Numbered from the stretch's first letter, positions 47,237 to 55,792 are shown. The stretch: 64,000 nt of DNA from Nocardia sp. XZ_19_385 (GCF_015355755.1 NZ_JACVEE010000001.1:744001-808000), one strand, 5' to 3'. Notes: generated by a model not told the origin, from the letters alone. Numbers and translations: made by a program.

Positions 47237-49657
47237 ATGACCGAGCAGCGAGTCGATCTGGATGGGCGGTTTCGGGCCGCGATCTCGGCGCTGACGCCGA
47301 GTGCGGGGGCGGGCGATCGGGGTGGGTTCAGCGGGGGTGAACTCCTGGAGCTGTTCGAATCGCAGGCTGCGAGTAGGCATCTGGATCTGGCGGCGCGGAA
47401 GTTGGGGGTGCAGCGGCGCGGTTATTACAGCATCGGGTCGTCGGGGCATGAGGGGAATGCGGCAGTGGCGGCGGCGCTGCGGGTGAGCGACCCGGCATTG
47501 CTGCACTATCGGTCCGGGGCGTTCTTCGTGCAACGGTGCCGGCAGGTTCCTGAGCTGGATCCGATTCGGGATGTGTTGCTGGGAGTGGTTGCGGCGGCGG
47601 CTGATCCGATTTCCGGAGGGCGGCACAAGGTTTTCGGGAGCAAACCGGCGAATATCATCCCGCAGACCTCGACCATCGCTTCGCATCTACCGCGAGCCGT
47701 GGGGTTGGCGTTCGCATTGGAACGGGCTGCACGGCTCGGGATTTCGAATGAGTGGCCCGCGGATTCGGTGGTGCTCTGTAGCTTCGGGGATGCCTCGGCA
47801 AATCATTCGACAGCGGTGGGGGCTATCAACACCGCGATTCATACCGCACACCAAGGTGTTCCGATGCCGATCCTGTTCGTGTGCGAGGACAACGGGATCG
47901 GGATCAGCGTGCCGACTCCCCCGGACTGGATCGAGCAGGCCTACGGAGTGCGGCTCGGATTGCAGTACTTCTATGCCGACGGCTGCGATCTGATCGACAC
48001 ACTCACCACGGCTTCCGCTGCCGCGCAATGGGTTCGGGAACAGCGCAAACCCGCGTTCCTGCGTTTGCGGACGGTGCGGCTGCTGGGTCACGCGGGCTCC
48101 GATGTCGAGGCCGCCTACCGGCGACCGGCCGAAATCGCCGCCGACCTGGAGCGTGACCCGGTACTCGCGACCGGCCGTATGCTCGTCGCCGCGGGCATCG
48201 CCACTCCGGAGCAGATCCTCGCCCGCTACGACGACATCGCCCACCGAGTCACCGCTATCGCCGAATCGGTCTGGCGGGAACCGAAATTGACCTCCGGCGC
48301 TGGCGTGACCGCCCCGCTGGCACCCTCACATCCCGAGGAGGTGCGCGCCGACGTTCTGCGATCGGCCGAGTCCCGCACCACCCGTCGAGCGCAACCTGCG
48401 GGATCGCCCGGTGCGGTAACCGCCGGAAGTCCCGCTTCCACCTCCGGCGGCGTAGGGCAGACGGCAGCTGCGGCCCTCGAGTCCGCTGACCCGGACCACA
48501 CCCCGGCCGACACACCTCAGCCGCGCGACAATGCTTTCAACCACGAGTTGCCCCGGACAACCCCGCTGACCATTGACCGAGAGCCGGGGCAGGAGCAGGC
48601 GGCCTCGCAGCCGCAGTCGGGCTCCGACGACGTCGCAAGCTCCGGTGGTGACACCCGAATGACCTTGGCGCAGGCCATCAATCGGACCCTCGCCGCCCTC
48701 CTCGAAGGTAACCCCGATGTACTGGTTTTCGGCGAGGACGTCGGCCGGAAAGGCGGCGTCTACGGTGTAACCAAGGGGCTGCAAAAGCAGTTCGGGGCGC
48801 GGCGCGTCTTCGATACCCTGCTCGACGAGCAGAGCGTGCTCGGCACCGCGCTCGGTGCGGGACTCGCGGGTTTCGTGCCGATCCCGGAGCTCCAATATCT
48901 CGCCTACCTGCACAATGCCGAGGATCAGCTGCGGGGCGAGGCGGCGACCCTGTCGTTCTTCTCGCACGGCCGCTACCGCAACCCGATGGTGGTGCGGATC
49001 GCCGGGCTGGCCTATCAGAAGGGGTTCGGCGGGCACTTCCACAACGACAATTCCCTTGCGGTGCTGCGGGATATCCCCGGTCTGGTGCTTGCCGTTCCGT
49101 CGCGTGCCGATGATGCCGCCGCCATGTTGCGCACGTGCGTGTCGGCCGCCCGAGTCGACGGGCGTGTGTGCGTTTTCGTCGAGCCCATCGCCCTCTATCA
49201 CACCCGTGACCTGCACACCGGCGACGACGCCTGGCCCGCCCCGATCGGTGATGAGCATGTCGAGCTCGGCAGTGCCCGCGTCTACGGTGACGGGGACGAT
49301 CTCACCATCGTCACCTTCGGCAACGGTGTTCCGATGAGTCTGCGCGTGGCGCACCGCCTGCACGAGCACGGCCACGGCACCCGCATCCTGGATCTGCGCT
49401 GGCTCGCCCCGCTCCCCATCGATGACCTGCTCGAGCACGCCCGCGCCACCGGCCGCGTGCTGGTCGCCGACGAAACCCGCCGCAGCGGAGGTGTTTCCGA
49501 AGCGGTCTGCACCGCCCTGATCGACGCCGGTTTCGAGGGTCGCATCGCGCGCGTCACCAGCGCCGACAGTTTCATTCCGCTGGGCCCGGCCGCCGCCACC
49601 GTGCTGCTCGACGAGGCCGCCATCGAGACCGCGGCGGGCAAACTCCTCGCCGAATAA
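47237..49657 (+). CDS. Fused 2-oxoacid dehydrogenase E1 (alpha and beta in one chain)
   Basis: This 806-residue protein has an E1-alpha-type part at about 1-350 (YYSIGSSGHEGNAAVAAAL, TPP motif SFGDASANHST..FVCEDNGIGIS). A Pro/Ser/Thr-rich linker covers about 365-473, and an E1-beta-type part begins at 475 (LAQAINRTLAALLEGNPDVLVFGEDVG, then GFVPIPELQYLAYLHNAEDQLRGEAATLSFFS). It resembles branched-chain or pyruvate dehydrogenase E1, decarboxylating a 2-oxoacid with TPP. No E2 or E3 gene is adjacent. An internal ATG at 48659 could in principle start a free beta subunit. Confidence 0.88.
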   Translation: MTEQRVDLDGRFRAAISALTPSAGAGDRGGFSGGELLELFESQAASRHLDLAARKLGVQRRGYYSIGSSGHEGNAAVAAALRVSDPALLHYRSGAFFVQRCRQVPELDPIRDVLLGVVAAAADPISGGRHKVFGSKPANIIPQTSTIASHLPRAVGLAFALERAARLGISNEWPADSVVLCSFGDASANHSTAVGAINTAIHTAHQGVPMPILFVCEDNGIGISVPTPPDWIEQAYGVRLGLQYFYADGCDLIDTLTTASAAAQWVREQRKPAFLRLRTVRLLGHAGSDVEAAYRRPAEIAADLERDPVLATGRMLVAAGIATPEQILARYDDIAHRVTAIAESVWREPKLTSGAGVTAPLAPSHPEEVRADVLRSAESRTTRRAQPAGSPGAVTAGSPASTSGGVGQTAAAALESADPDHTPADTPQPRDNAFNHELPRTTPLTIDREPGQEQAASQPQSGSDDVASSGGDTRMTLAQAINRTLAALLEGNPDVLVFGEDVGRKGGVYGVTKGLQKQFGARRVFDTLLDEQSVLGTALGAGLAGFVPIPELQYLAYLHNAEDQLRGEAATLSFFSHGRYRNPMVVRIAGLAYQKGFGGHFHNDNSLAVLRDIPGLVLAVPSRADDAAAMLRTCVSAARVDGRVCVFVEPIALYHTRDLHTGDDAWPAPIGDEHVELGSARVYGDGDDLTIVTFGNGVPMSLRVAHRLHEHGHGTRILDLRWLAPLPIDDLLEHARATGRVLVADETRRSGGVSEAVCTALIDAGFEGRIARVTSADSFIPLGPAAATVLLDEAAIETAAGKLLAE

Positions 49658-49751
49658 GGCACGCGTGCTCGTTTGGCGTGTTTCGGATTCACCTGCCACG
49701 CACGGGAAATACAGTGGACGAGCCACGGCCCCGCAGGGAAAGGACAGCCGC

Positions 49752-50225
49752 ATGACCACGATGTCCACGCTCGGCGAAGTGCGTCCCGAGCATGATCGCG
49801 ATGCCGACCTCGTCCTGCTGCACTACCTGCGGTCCTTCCGCCTGCCGGTGCTCGATGTCTGGTCCGCCTGCACCGACCGCGGCCAGCTGTCGCGCTGGCT
49901 GGGCCCCGTCGCCGGCGGCAACGGCAACCTCACCGTCGAACTGCTCGAAGGCCCCGTCCCCGGCCCCCTCGCTATCCGTGTGGACCATTGCGTCGCCCCG
50001 CACGAACTCGTCATCCACCTCGACGGCTGCATTCTCGAACTGCACCTCACTCAGGTCGGCGTCCTCACGAACCTGGAACTCGTCCGCCGCCACCTCTGCC
50101 CCGCCGACGCCCCCGACATCGGCCCCCGCTGGCAGTACCTCCTGGACCGCCTCACCGCCTACCTCGAAGGCAAGCCCCTCCCCAGCTGGTCCGACTACCC
50201 TCCCCTCGCCAGCGAATACCAGTAA
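49752..50225 (+). CDS. SRPBCC-fold protein
   Basis: This 157-residue protein has the pattern LRSFRLPVLDVWSACTDRGQLSRWLGPV at its N-terminal part, LTVELLEGPVPGPLAIRV and C-terminal WQYLLDRLTAYLEGKPLPSWSDYP, the START/AHSA1 arrangement. Ligand unknown. GGAAAGGACAG precedes the ATG. It follows the E1 gene by 94 bases on the same strand. Confidence 0.82.
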   Translation: MTTMSTLGEVRPEHDRDADLVLLHYLRSFRLPVLDVWSACTDRGQLSRWLGPVAGGNGNLTVELLEGPVPGPLAIRVDHCVAPHELVIHLDGCILELHLTQVGVLTNLELVRRHLCPADAPDIGPRWQYLLDRLTAYLEGKPLPSWSDYPPLASEYQ

Positions 50226-50227
50226 TT

Positions 50228-50293
50228 CAAGATCATCAGGCATTGGTGGCGGCAATGTGCGTGTAGCTCCGCCATGAGGTCCTGATGATCTTG
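50228..50293. terminator. Branched hairpin between convergent genes
   Basis: Perfect 13-bp arms CAAGATCATCAGG (50228-50240) and CCTGATGATCTTG (50281-50293) enclose an inner stem TGGCGG (50247-50252)/CCGCCA (50269-50274). It lies exactly between the SRPBCC gene and the convergent minus-strand gene, so it probably terminates both. Confidence 0.75.
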
Positions 50294-50307
50294 TGCGCGG
50301 AGGACGC

Positions 50308-50907
50308 TCAGAAGAAGAAGCCCGCGATGCCTGCGCCTGGTTTGGCGCGGGCTGCGCGGGCCCAACCGACGCAGGACTCGATGGCTTCGATGACGTAGGG
50401 GTCCAGGTCGGCGTACTGCTCAGGAGTTGTTGCCGCCCACTGCTCCAGGAGTTTCGTGCACTCGTCGGCGGTCCATTCGCCGTAGCAGGGCACGAAGTCC
50501 GGGCGGGGCAGTTCGGCGGGCAGGCTGCCGTACCAGAAGTCGCTGATTCGGGCGTCCAGGCCGAGCGCCACCATGCCTTCGTCGACGAGTTCGAGCCAAC
50601 CGCTGCGGAACGGGCTGAAGGAGCTGTTGTCCAGGAACCGGCCGTGGAATTCGCAGATCGCTTGGTAGGCATAGCCGTACAGATATGCGTACGAGTCGTC
50701 GAACGGGCCGCCGTCGATCACTGCCCGGACCGCCTCGTACTTCGTCGGCGCGCCCTCCGCGATCTCACTGGACCAGTACTCGTCGGAATGGGCGAACTGG
50801 GTTTTGAAGCGCCCGCCCATCATGCGTCGCAGCTTGTCGTCCTTGGACCCGATCGCGGAGCGGACGGTGGCGAGATCGACCAGGTAGAGGCTCAGGCTGT
50901 AACTCAT
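50308..50907 (-). CDS. Conserved hypothetical protein (DUF7691-like)
   Basis: This 199-residue cytosolic protein starts MSYSLSLYLVDLATVRSAIGSKDD. Blocks YAYLYGYAYQAICEFHGRFLDNSSFSPF and DFWYGSLPAELPRPDFVPCYGEW look like a family of unknown function in Streptomyces and Nocardia that I recall as DUF7691. No catalytic motif. Convergent with the SRPBCC gene. Confidence 0.75.
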   Translation of the reverse strand: MSYSLSLYLVDLATVRSAIGSKDDKLRRMMGGRFKTQFAHSDEYWSSEIAEGAPTKYEAVRAVIDGGPFDDSYAYLYGYAYQAICEFHGRFLDNSSFSPFRSGWLELVDEGMVALGLDARISDFWYGSLPAELPRPDFVPCYGEWTADECTKLLEQWAATTPEQYADLDPYVIEAIESCVGWARAARAKPGAGIAGFFF

Positions 50908-50981
50908 GGCGCGACAGTATCCGGCCCCACCGACAGATTCGCTTATCGAAACCTTATGAGCTACAGCCCTTTCGACGGCCG

Positions 50982-51968
50982 CTACTGGTCCTGGAGCAGA
51001 TCGTGCAGGTGGCTGATGAGCAGGGTGTTCACCTCGTCGGTGCGTTCCAGCTGGACCAGGTGACCGGCGTCGGAGATCTTGGTGACCTCACGCAGGTTCG
51101 GGACGTGAGCCTGCATGGTGCCCAACGGGTCCCGGCCGCTGAAGCCCTCCATGTCGGGGTCGCGGTCGCCGTACATGAAGTAGGCGGGGACGGTGACTTT
51201 CGCGTCGGCGTAGTCGGCGGTGAGTTCCCAGTTGCGGTCCAGGGCGCGGTACCAGCTCAGGCCGCCGGTGAAGCCGGTGCGGTCGAATTCGGCTGCGAGG
51301 GTGTCGATATCGCTTTCCGAGAACCAGCGCCACGGCAGCGCCGGAGCCTCCGGGAGCACATCGAGGTACCCGGTGCCTTCGGCCGGATGCTGCCAGGTGT
51401 CGAGGTAGTGGTAGTCGGCGCTGAGCGAGAAGTAGACGCGTTCCAGGAATGCCTTCGGGTTCGCGGCCAGCTCGGCGTCGGCGGGACCCGGCTGCTGGAA
51501 GTAATCCAGGTGCAGGAAGTGCCGTTTCGCCGCCCGCGCCCACAGCTCCGACGGGGCTTTCGGCGGGCGGGGCGCGAACGGGTTGTTCAGCACGATGAGG
51601 CCGCTGACCCGTTCCGGAGCCCGCAACGCCAGCTCCCACACCAGTTGTGCGCCGAAGTCCAGGCCGACGAAAACCGCCTTCTCGGCCCCGATGTCGTCGA
51701 GCAGCGCCAGCAGATCCCCGATCACCGCGCGGTTGGTGTAGGCGTCCGGATCGTCGGGGACTTCGGTGCGGCCGTAACCCCGCAGGTCCGGCGCGATAGC
51801 GCGAAACCCGGCGGCCGCGACGGCCGGCAGTTGCCGGTGCCACATGTACCAGGTATGCGGGAATCCGTGGCAGAAGACCACCGGATGCCCTTCGCCCTGT
51901 TCCACCACATGCAACCGCCCACCGTCGGTTTCCACGAACCGATGGGCCGGTCCCTGCTCTGCAACCAC
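50982..51968 (-). CDS. Epoxide hydrolase-like alpha/beta hydrolase
   Basis: This 328-residue enzyme has the oxyanion motif HGFPHTWYMWHRQLP, nucleophile Asp in VGLDFGAQLVWELA (epoxide hydrolases use Asp here) and catalytic His in SDAGHLVQLER. A cap domain follows FAPRPP. Some GLDFGA proteins are instead haloalkane dehalogenases. GTG 51968 is chosen because GGAGGCAGC precedes it; the longer reading would run through the operator at 51983-51996. Confidence 0.88.
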   Translation of the reverse strand: MVAEQGPAHRFVETDGGRLHVVEQGEGHPVVFCHGFPHTWYMWHRQLPAVAAAGFRAIAPDLRGYGRTEVPDDPDAYTNRAVIGDLLALLDDIGAEKAVFVGLDFGAQLVWELALRAPERVSGLIVLNNPFAPRPPKAPSELWARAAKRHFLHLDYFQQPGPADAELAANPKAFLERVYFSLSADYHYLDTWQHPAEGTGYLDVLPEAPALPWRWFSESDIDTLAAEFDRTGFTGGLSWYRALDRNWELTADYADAKVTVPAYFMYGDRDPDMEGFSGRDPLGTMQAHVPNLREVTKISDAGHLVQLERTDEVNTLLISHLHDLLQDQ

Positions 51969-51982
51969 GCTGCCTCCAAACC

Positions 51983-51996
51983 TAGAACGTGTTCTC
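51983..51996. promoter_or_regulatory. KstR-like / TetR-type operator in divergent promoter
   Basis: TAGAACGTGTTCTC fits 7 of the 8 fixed positions of the KstR consensus TnnAACnnGTTnnA and contains AGAAC-GT-GTTCT. It lies in the 53-base gap between the epoxide hydrolase and SDR starts. A TAGTGT -10 at 52007-52012 would place the operator over the -35 of the SDR promoter. Confidence 0.6.
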
Positions 51997-52021
51997 ATTT
52001 TCACGGTAGTGTCTCGGAGTC

Positions 52022-52870
52022 GTGAGTGGAATAGCGCAAAGGCTCGACGGAAAGATCGCGGTGGTCACCGGCGCGAGCCGCGGCATCGGCAAGGGCATCG
52101 CCCTGGAACTCGGCGCGGCGGGCGCGACGGTGTACGTCACCGGCCGCACGGCGACCGCGGGCCGGCTCCCCGGCACGGTGGCCGAAACCGCCGCGCAGAT
52201 CGACGAACTCGGCGGCACGGGTGTCCCGGTCGTCTGCGATCACCGCGACGACGACGCCGTGCGACAGCTCTTCGAGCAGGTCCAGACCGAGCACGGCAGA
52301 CTCGACGTCCTCGTCAACAACGTCTACAACTCCCCCGCCGCCGCCCGGTGGCTCGGCAAACCGTTCTGGGAAGTGCCGCCCAAGGCCTGGGACGAAACCT
52401 TCGACGTGGGTGTCCGATCCCACTACGCCGCAAGCTATTTCGCGGCCCCGCTACTGATCGAAGCGGCCGGCCTGATCGTCAACATCTCGTCCCCGGGCGC
52501 CGAACGCTACATGCACAACGCCGTCTACGGCGTCGCGAAAACCGCCCTGGACCGCCTCACCGCCGACATGTCCCACAACCTCGCCGACACCGGCGTCACC
52601 GTCGTCTCGCTCTGGCCCGGCATCGTCGACACCGAACTCCTGCAACTGGTCCCGGCCGACACCGACGGCAAACGCCTCATCACCCTCCCCGGCGAAGCCA
52701 CCTACGACCTGGCCGAAGCCGAAACCCCACGCTTCCCCGGCCGCGCCGTCGTAGCCCTGGCAACGGACCCGAACCGAAAGTCCCGCACCGGCAACGCCTT
52801 CCGAGTAGCCGACCTAGCCGACGCCTACTCTTTCACCGACATCGACGGCCGCATACCCCGCGCCGACTGA
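52022..52870 (+). CDS. Short-chain dehydrogenase (DHRS1-like)
   Basis: This 282-residue SDR has VVTGASRGIGKGIALELGAAGATVYVTGRT, NNVYNSP (for NNAG), serine in VNISSPGAERYMHNA and YGVAKTALDRL. The long C-terminus and wording resemble DHRS1-type SDRs; substrate unknown. The GTG start shows no ribosome-binding site, consistent with a leaderless message. It shares a promoter region with the epoxide hydrolase. Confidence 0.9.
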   Translation: MSGIAQRLDGKIAVVTGASRGIGKGIALELGAAGATVYVTGRTATAGRLPGTVAETAAQIDELGGTGVPVVCDHRDDDAVRQLFEQVQTEHGRLDVLVNNVYNSPAAARWLGKPFWEVPPKAWDETFDVGVRSHYAASYFAAPLLIEAAGLIVNISSPGAERYMHNAVYGVAKTALDRLTADMSHNLADTGVTVVSLWPGIVDTELLQLVPADTDGKRLITLPGEATYDLAEAETPRFPGRAVVALATDPNRKSRTGNAFRVADLADAYSFTDIDGRIPRAD

Positions 52871-52880
52871 TCGCACGAAG

Positions 52881-52905
52881 CGAGGCGCGGCTATGCCGCG
52901 CCTCG
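52881..52905. terminator. Terminator between SDR and secG
   Basis: A perfect 11-bp stem CGAGGCGCGGC/GCCGCGCCTCG has a 3-base loop. A second CGAAG (52876-52880)/CTTCG (52908-52912) stem lies below it. It serves the two convergent genes. Confidence 0.8.
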
Positions 52906-52971
52906 AACTTCGCTATGTCTTCCGACCGTGCTTCGTCTCCGGAACCGTTCCTCGGCCCCAGAGGCGCAGGC

Positions 52972-53205
52972 TCAGGCGAACTTGATCTCCAGGCCGATGC
53001 CCAGGATCGCAATCAACCAGATCAGACCGGTGAAGATCGTCAATCGGTCGAGGTTCTTCTCGACGACGGTGGAGCCCGAGAGGCTCGATTGCACGCCGCC
53101 ACCGAAAAGGCTGGACAGGCCTCCGCCCTTGGCGCGGTGCAGCAACACCAAGAGCACCAGCAGCACGCTGGTGGCGATAAGGAGGATATCCAGGAACATC
53201 CGCAT
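52972..53205 (-). CDS. secG: SecG preprotein translocase subunit
   Basis: This 77-residue protein has two hydrophobic helices (LDILLIATSVLLVLLVLLH and LTIFTGLIWLIAILGIGL) flanking the conserved loop GGGLSSLFGGG..SLSGSTVVEKNLDR. It helps SecYE export. In mycobacteria it directly follows tpiA; here about 6.5 kb of accessory genes lie between. Confidence 0.95.
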   Translation of the reverse strand: MRMFLDILLIATSVLLVLLVLLHRAKGGGLSSLFGGGVQSSLSGSTVVEKNLDRLTIFTGLIWLIAILGIGLEIKFA

Positions 53206-53265
53206 GGCGATCAGTGTATGGGGTGCCGCCCCCAGCCCCCTAATCGGCCCGGCCGGGCGGTGCGA

Positions 53266-54867
53266 CTAGACGGCTACCAGGTGGGTGATCTGGTCGTCGC
53301 CGACGGTGTAGCGCGACACTTCTTGCTCGCGCAGGAAGTCGGCGGCGGTGAGCCGCTCCTGGTGCTGGTGCATGTGCTCGGCCCAGGATCGGACCACGAA
53401 CGCTTCGACGTAGCGGTCCAGGACGCCGACGTCCCGGTACAGCCGCCACTCCATCGCACCCGTGCGCTGCCGGGACCGGCCCACGAACACCATCGCGGCG
53501 AGGAAGTCGTCGGCGTTCTCGGCTGGCACGTCGTAGCTGCGCAGCACCAAGACCGGGCCGTCTTCCGGATCGGGCTCGAAAACCAGCTCCGGGTCCGGCC
53601 AGTACGCCGACGGGGTCAGGTCCACTTCCTCGGCGTTGTGCCGGATCGGCAACCAGACGCTGCTGATCGCACTGCAGGCGAGCAATGCGGAAGCGATGAG
53701 CAGCGCGGATACCGCCCCGAGCTCGTGCGCGACCAGACCCCAGATCAGCGATCCGAGCGCCTGCCCGCCCATGAACACGAGCAGATACACCGACAGCCCG
53801 CGCGCCCGTACCCACCCGGGCAGCAGCAACTGCATGGTCGCGTTCATCGTCGACATGGCCAGCAGCCAGGCCAGCCCGGCGCCGACGAGCAGCACCAGCA
53901 CGAGCGGGACACTGTGCAGAACCGCCGCGCCTGCCGAGGCGAGACCGAAGAGCACCGCCGCCGCCGTCAACCGCTGCGTCGGCGTCAGCAGCGCCCGGAT
54001 CCGCGACAGCCCGAGCGCGCCGAGCACCGCCCCGAGCCCGAGCGCACCGAGCATCAGGCCGTACCCGGACGACGACAGTCCCAGCTCGTCGCGCGCGATC
54101 ACCGGCAGCAACGCCCACAGCGCGCTCGCGGGCGCGATGAACAGGATCGACCGCAGCAACACCCGCCGGATCGCGGGCGCAGCCCGGATGAACCTGGTGC
54201 CCGCCTGCAACGCCGCCAGCGGCCGTTCGGTCGGCAGCTTGCGCGCGGTCGCCGGTCGCTTCCACACCGCGAGCACTGCCACGATCCCGGCGAACGAGAC
54301 CGCGTTCAACGCGAACACCAGCGTGGGCCCGGACAGCGACACCAGCACACCGGCCACCGCGGGTCCCACCGCCCGCCCGATATTGATGTTCATACTGCCG
54401 AGCGCGGAAGCGGCCGGTATCTGCTCGCGCGCAACAAGTTCCGGCTGAATCGCCTGCCACGCCGGACCGGTCAGCGCCTGCCCGCACCCGATCAGGAACA
54501 GCAGCGTCAGCAGCACGCCGGGCGTCGTATGACCGGTCGCCGTCGCCACCGCCAGCACCGCGGCCAGCACCGCCATCGTCGACTGCGCACCGAGCAACAA
54601 CCTGCGCCGATCCACCAGATCAGCGATCACGCCGGACGGAATCGCCAGCATCATCACCGGCAACGTGATCGCGGTCTGCACGAACGACACCAGCGCCGCC
54701 GCGTTCGGCTCGTCGACCAGGATCCACTGCGCACCGACGGTCTGCATCCAGGTGCCGAGGTTCGAAACCAGCTGCGCGATCCACAGCGACCGATAGATCC
54801 GCGAGCGCAGAGGTGCCCAGGTGGAGATGGGAGTCATCGCGTCGGCAGTGGTCACTCGGGTGAGCAT
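53266..54867 (-). CDS. MFS exporter with C-terminal antibiotic-monooxygenase-like domain
   Basis: About 533 residues: twelve transmembrane helices of the EntS/MFS_3-type (TWAPLRSRIYRSLWIAQLVSNLGTWMQTVGA, SALGSMNINIGRAVGPAVAG). From about 430 comes a soluble domain (VLVLRSYDVPAENADDFLAAMVFVGRSRQRTGAMEWRLYRDVG, VRSWAEHMHQHQERLT) shaped like a dimeric alpha-beta-barrel ABM domain. Substrate unknown. Start uncertain: ATG 54867 (used) or 54837. Confidence 0.88.
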   Translation of the reverse strand: MLTRVTTADAMTPISTWAPLRSRIYRSLWIAQLVSNLGTWMQTVGAQWILVDEPNAAALVSFVQTAITLPVMMLAIPSGVIADLVDRRRLLLGAQSTMAVLAAVLAVATATGHTTPGVLLTLLFLIGCGQALTGPAWQAIQPELVAREQIPAASALGSMNINIGRAVGPAVAGVLVSLSGPTLVFALNAVSFAGIVAVLAVWKRPATARKLPTERPLAALQAGTRFIRAAPAIRRVLLRSILFIAPASALWALLPVIARDELGLSSSGYGLMLGALGLGAVLGALGLSRIRALLTPTQRLTAAAVLFGLASAGAAVLHSVPLVLVLLVGAGLAWLLAMSTMNATMQLLLPGWVRARGLSVYLLVFMGGQALGSLIWGLVAHELGAVSALLIASALLACSAISSVWLPIRHNAEEVDLTPSAYWPDPELVFEPDPEDGPVLVLRSYDVPAENADDFLAAMVFVGRSRQRTGAMEWRLYRDVGVLDRYVEAFVVRSWAEHMHQHQERLTAADFLREQEVSRYTVGDDQITHLVAV

Positions 54868-54966
54868 ATCGCCGGTCCCGGCAGCCACCCGCGAGCGCCG
54901 GGAGAACACTGCGGTAACCCTCCGCAACCGCCCCGCTCAGAGGCATGTCGACGTTAGAATCACGCC

Positions 54967-55263
54967 ATGACGGCGGAGCGCAAAACCCGGAAGGTGACGA
55001 TCACCCTTCCCGAGGAAATTGCGGCCACACTGGATCTTTGGCGCGAGCGCGGCCAGATCACTTCGGTCTCCGCGTATGTGGCGGATTCGGTGAAGGCGCG
55101 GATGGATCGCGCCGAGATGGACCGGGTGGAAGCGCTCGCCAAGGTCGAAGAGGTGATCGGCGGGCCACCGCCCTTAGAAATGATCAATCGGGCCCGGGCG
55201 ATGCAGGGCCTGCCTCCGTTGTCGCAGAAGGAATTCGACGAGCGCCGTCCCGGTGCCGCGTGA
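54967..55263 (+). CDS. Ribbon-helix-helix antitoxin-like protein
   Basis: This 98-residue protein has the N-terminal RHH motif RKVTITLPEEIAATLDLWRERGQITSVSAYVADSVKAR, which binds DNA as a dimer. The charged C-terminus (ARAMQGLPPLSQKEFDERRPG) is suited to cover a toxin. It is followed, 118 bases on, by a PIN-like gene, giving an antitoxin-toxin order. The gap between them holds repeat copy B. Confidence 0.8.
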   Translation: MTAERKTRKVTITLPEEIAATLDLWRERGQITSVSAYVADSVKARMDRAEMDRVEALAKVEEVIGGPPPLEMINRARAMQGLPPLSQKEFDERRPGAA

Positions 55264-55312
55264 GGGCGCCCGACCGGGGGATGAGAGCCGCGGGGGCGGC
55301 ATGCGAGGCGTA

Positions 55313-55387
55313 CGTGAGCGAGCGAGCCATGGGCCAGCGTGCCCTGGGCACGACGGAGCCGAGCGCTAGCGAGGCGCAGTCGTGACC
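55313..55387 (+). repeat. Intercistronic repeat, copy B
   Basis: The element begins CGTGAGCGAGCGAGCC, similar to copy A, diverges in the middle, and ends in the same 37-base core (55351-55387, identical to 28757-28793). The terminal GTGACC gives the start codon and second codon of the PIN-like gene. As in copy A, GTGA marks both ends. Confidence 0.8.
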
Positions 55388-55792
55388 GACCGGAGTGAAC
55401 TCAGCGGCGTCGTTTTCGATACCGCGGCTTTGACCGCCTGGGCGCATCGCGTCATGTACGCGCAATCCGTGGTGTGGACCACCTCGGAAGCGGGCAACAC
55501 CCTGCTCGTCCCGGTGACAGCGCTGGTTGCGGCCCGCGCCCTGATCCCGGTGCGCCGCCACGACATCCTGTCCGCGCTGCTGGATCTACCGAACACCGTC
55601 ATCCGCGGGCTGGACGGCCCGGCCAGTAGACAGGTGGGCGCGACCTTGCTCGGCCGCCGCGACGCCGACACCATGGTCACCGCCGGCCACGTCACCTTGG
55701 AAGCGGTCAACCGCGGCTGGTCCTGCCTCACCGACCGCCCGGACAAGCTCCGCGAGCTCGACCCCCGCGTCATCGTCGACGTACTGCCCTGA
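55382..55792 (+). CDS. PIN-like (VapC-type) protein, possibly inactive
   Basis: This 136-residue protein reads like a PIN domain: first acid Asp13 in GVVFDTAALTAWA, later Asp94/Asp96 in GRRDADTMVTAGHV and Asp118 in SCLTDRPDKL. The acidic residue expected in the second helix (about 50) is alanine (VPVTALVAARAL), so metal binding and RNase activity may be reduced or lost. The start codon comes from the repeat. Its 3' end overlaps the convergent DUF3841 gene by 23 bases. Confidence 0.75.
   Translation: MTDRSELSGVVFDTAALTAWAHRVMYAQSVVWTTSEAGNTLLVPVTALVAARALIPVRRHDILSALLDLPNTVIRGLDGPASRQVGATLLGRRDADTMVTAGHVTLEAVNRGWSCLTDRPDKLRELDPRVIVDVLP

Noticed and set aside
51844..54957. A 1,037-codon plus-strand open frame
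   Set aside because: It is antisense to an epoxide hydrolase, secG and an MFS gene and out of frame with the SDR. Its composition is Arg/His/Gln-rich, typical of GC-rich shadow frames.
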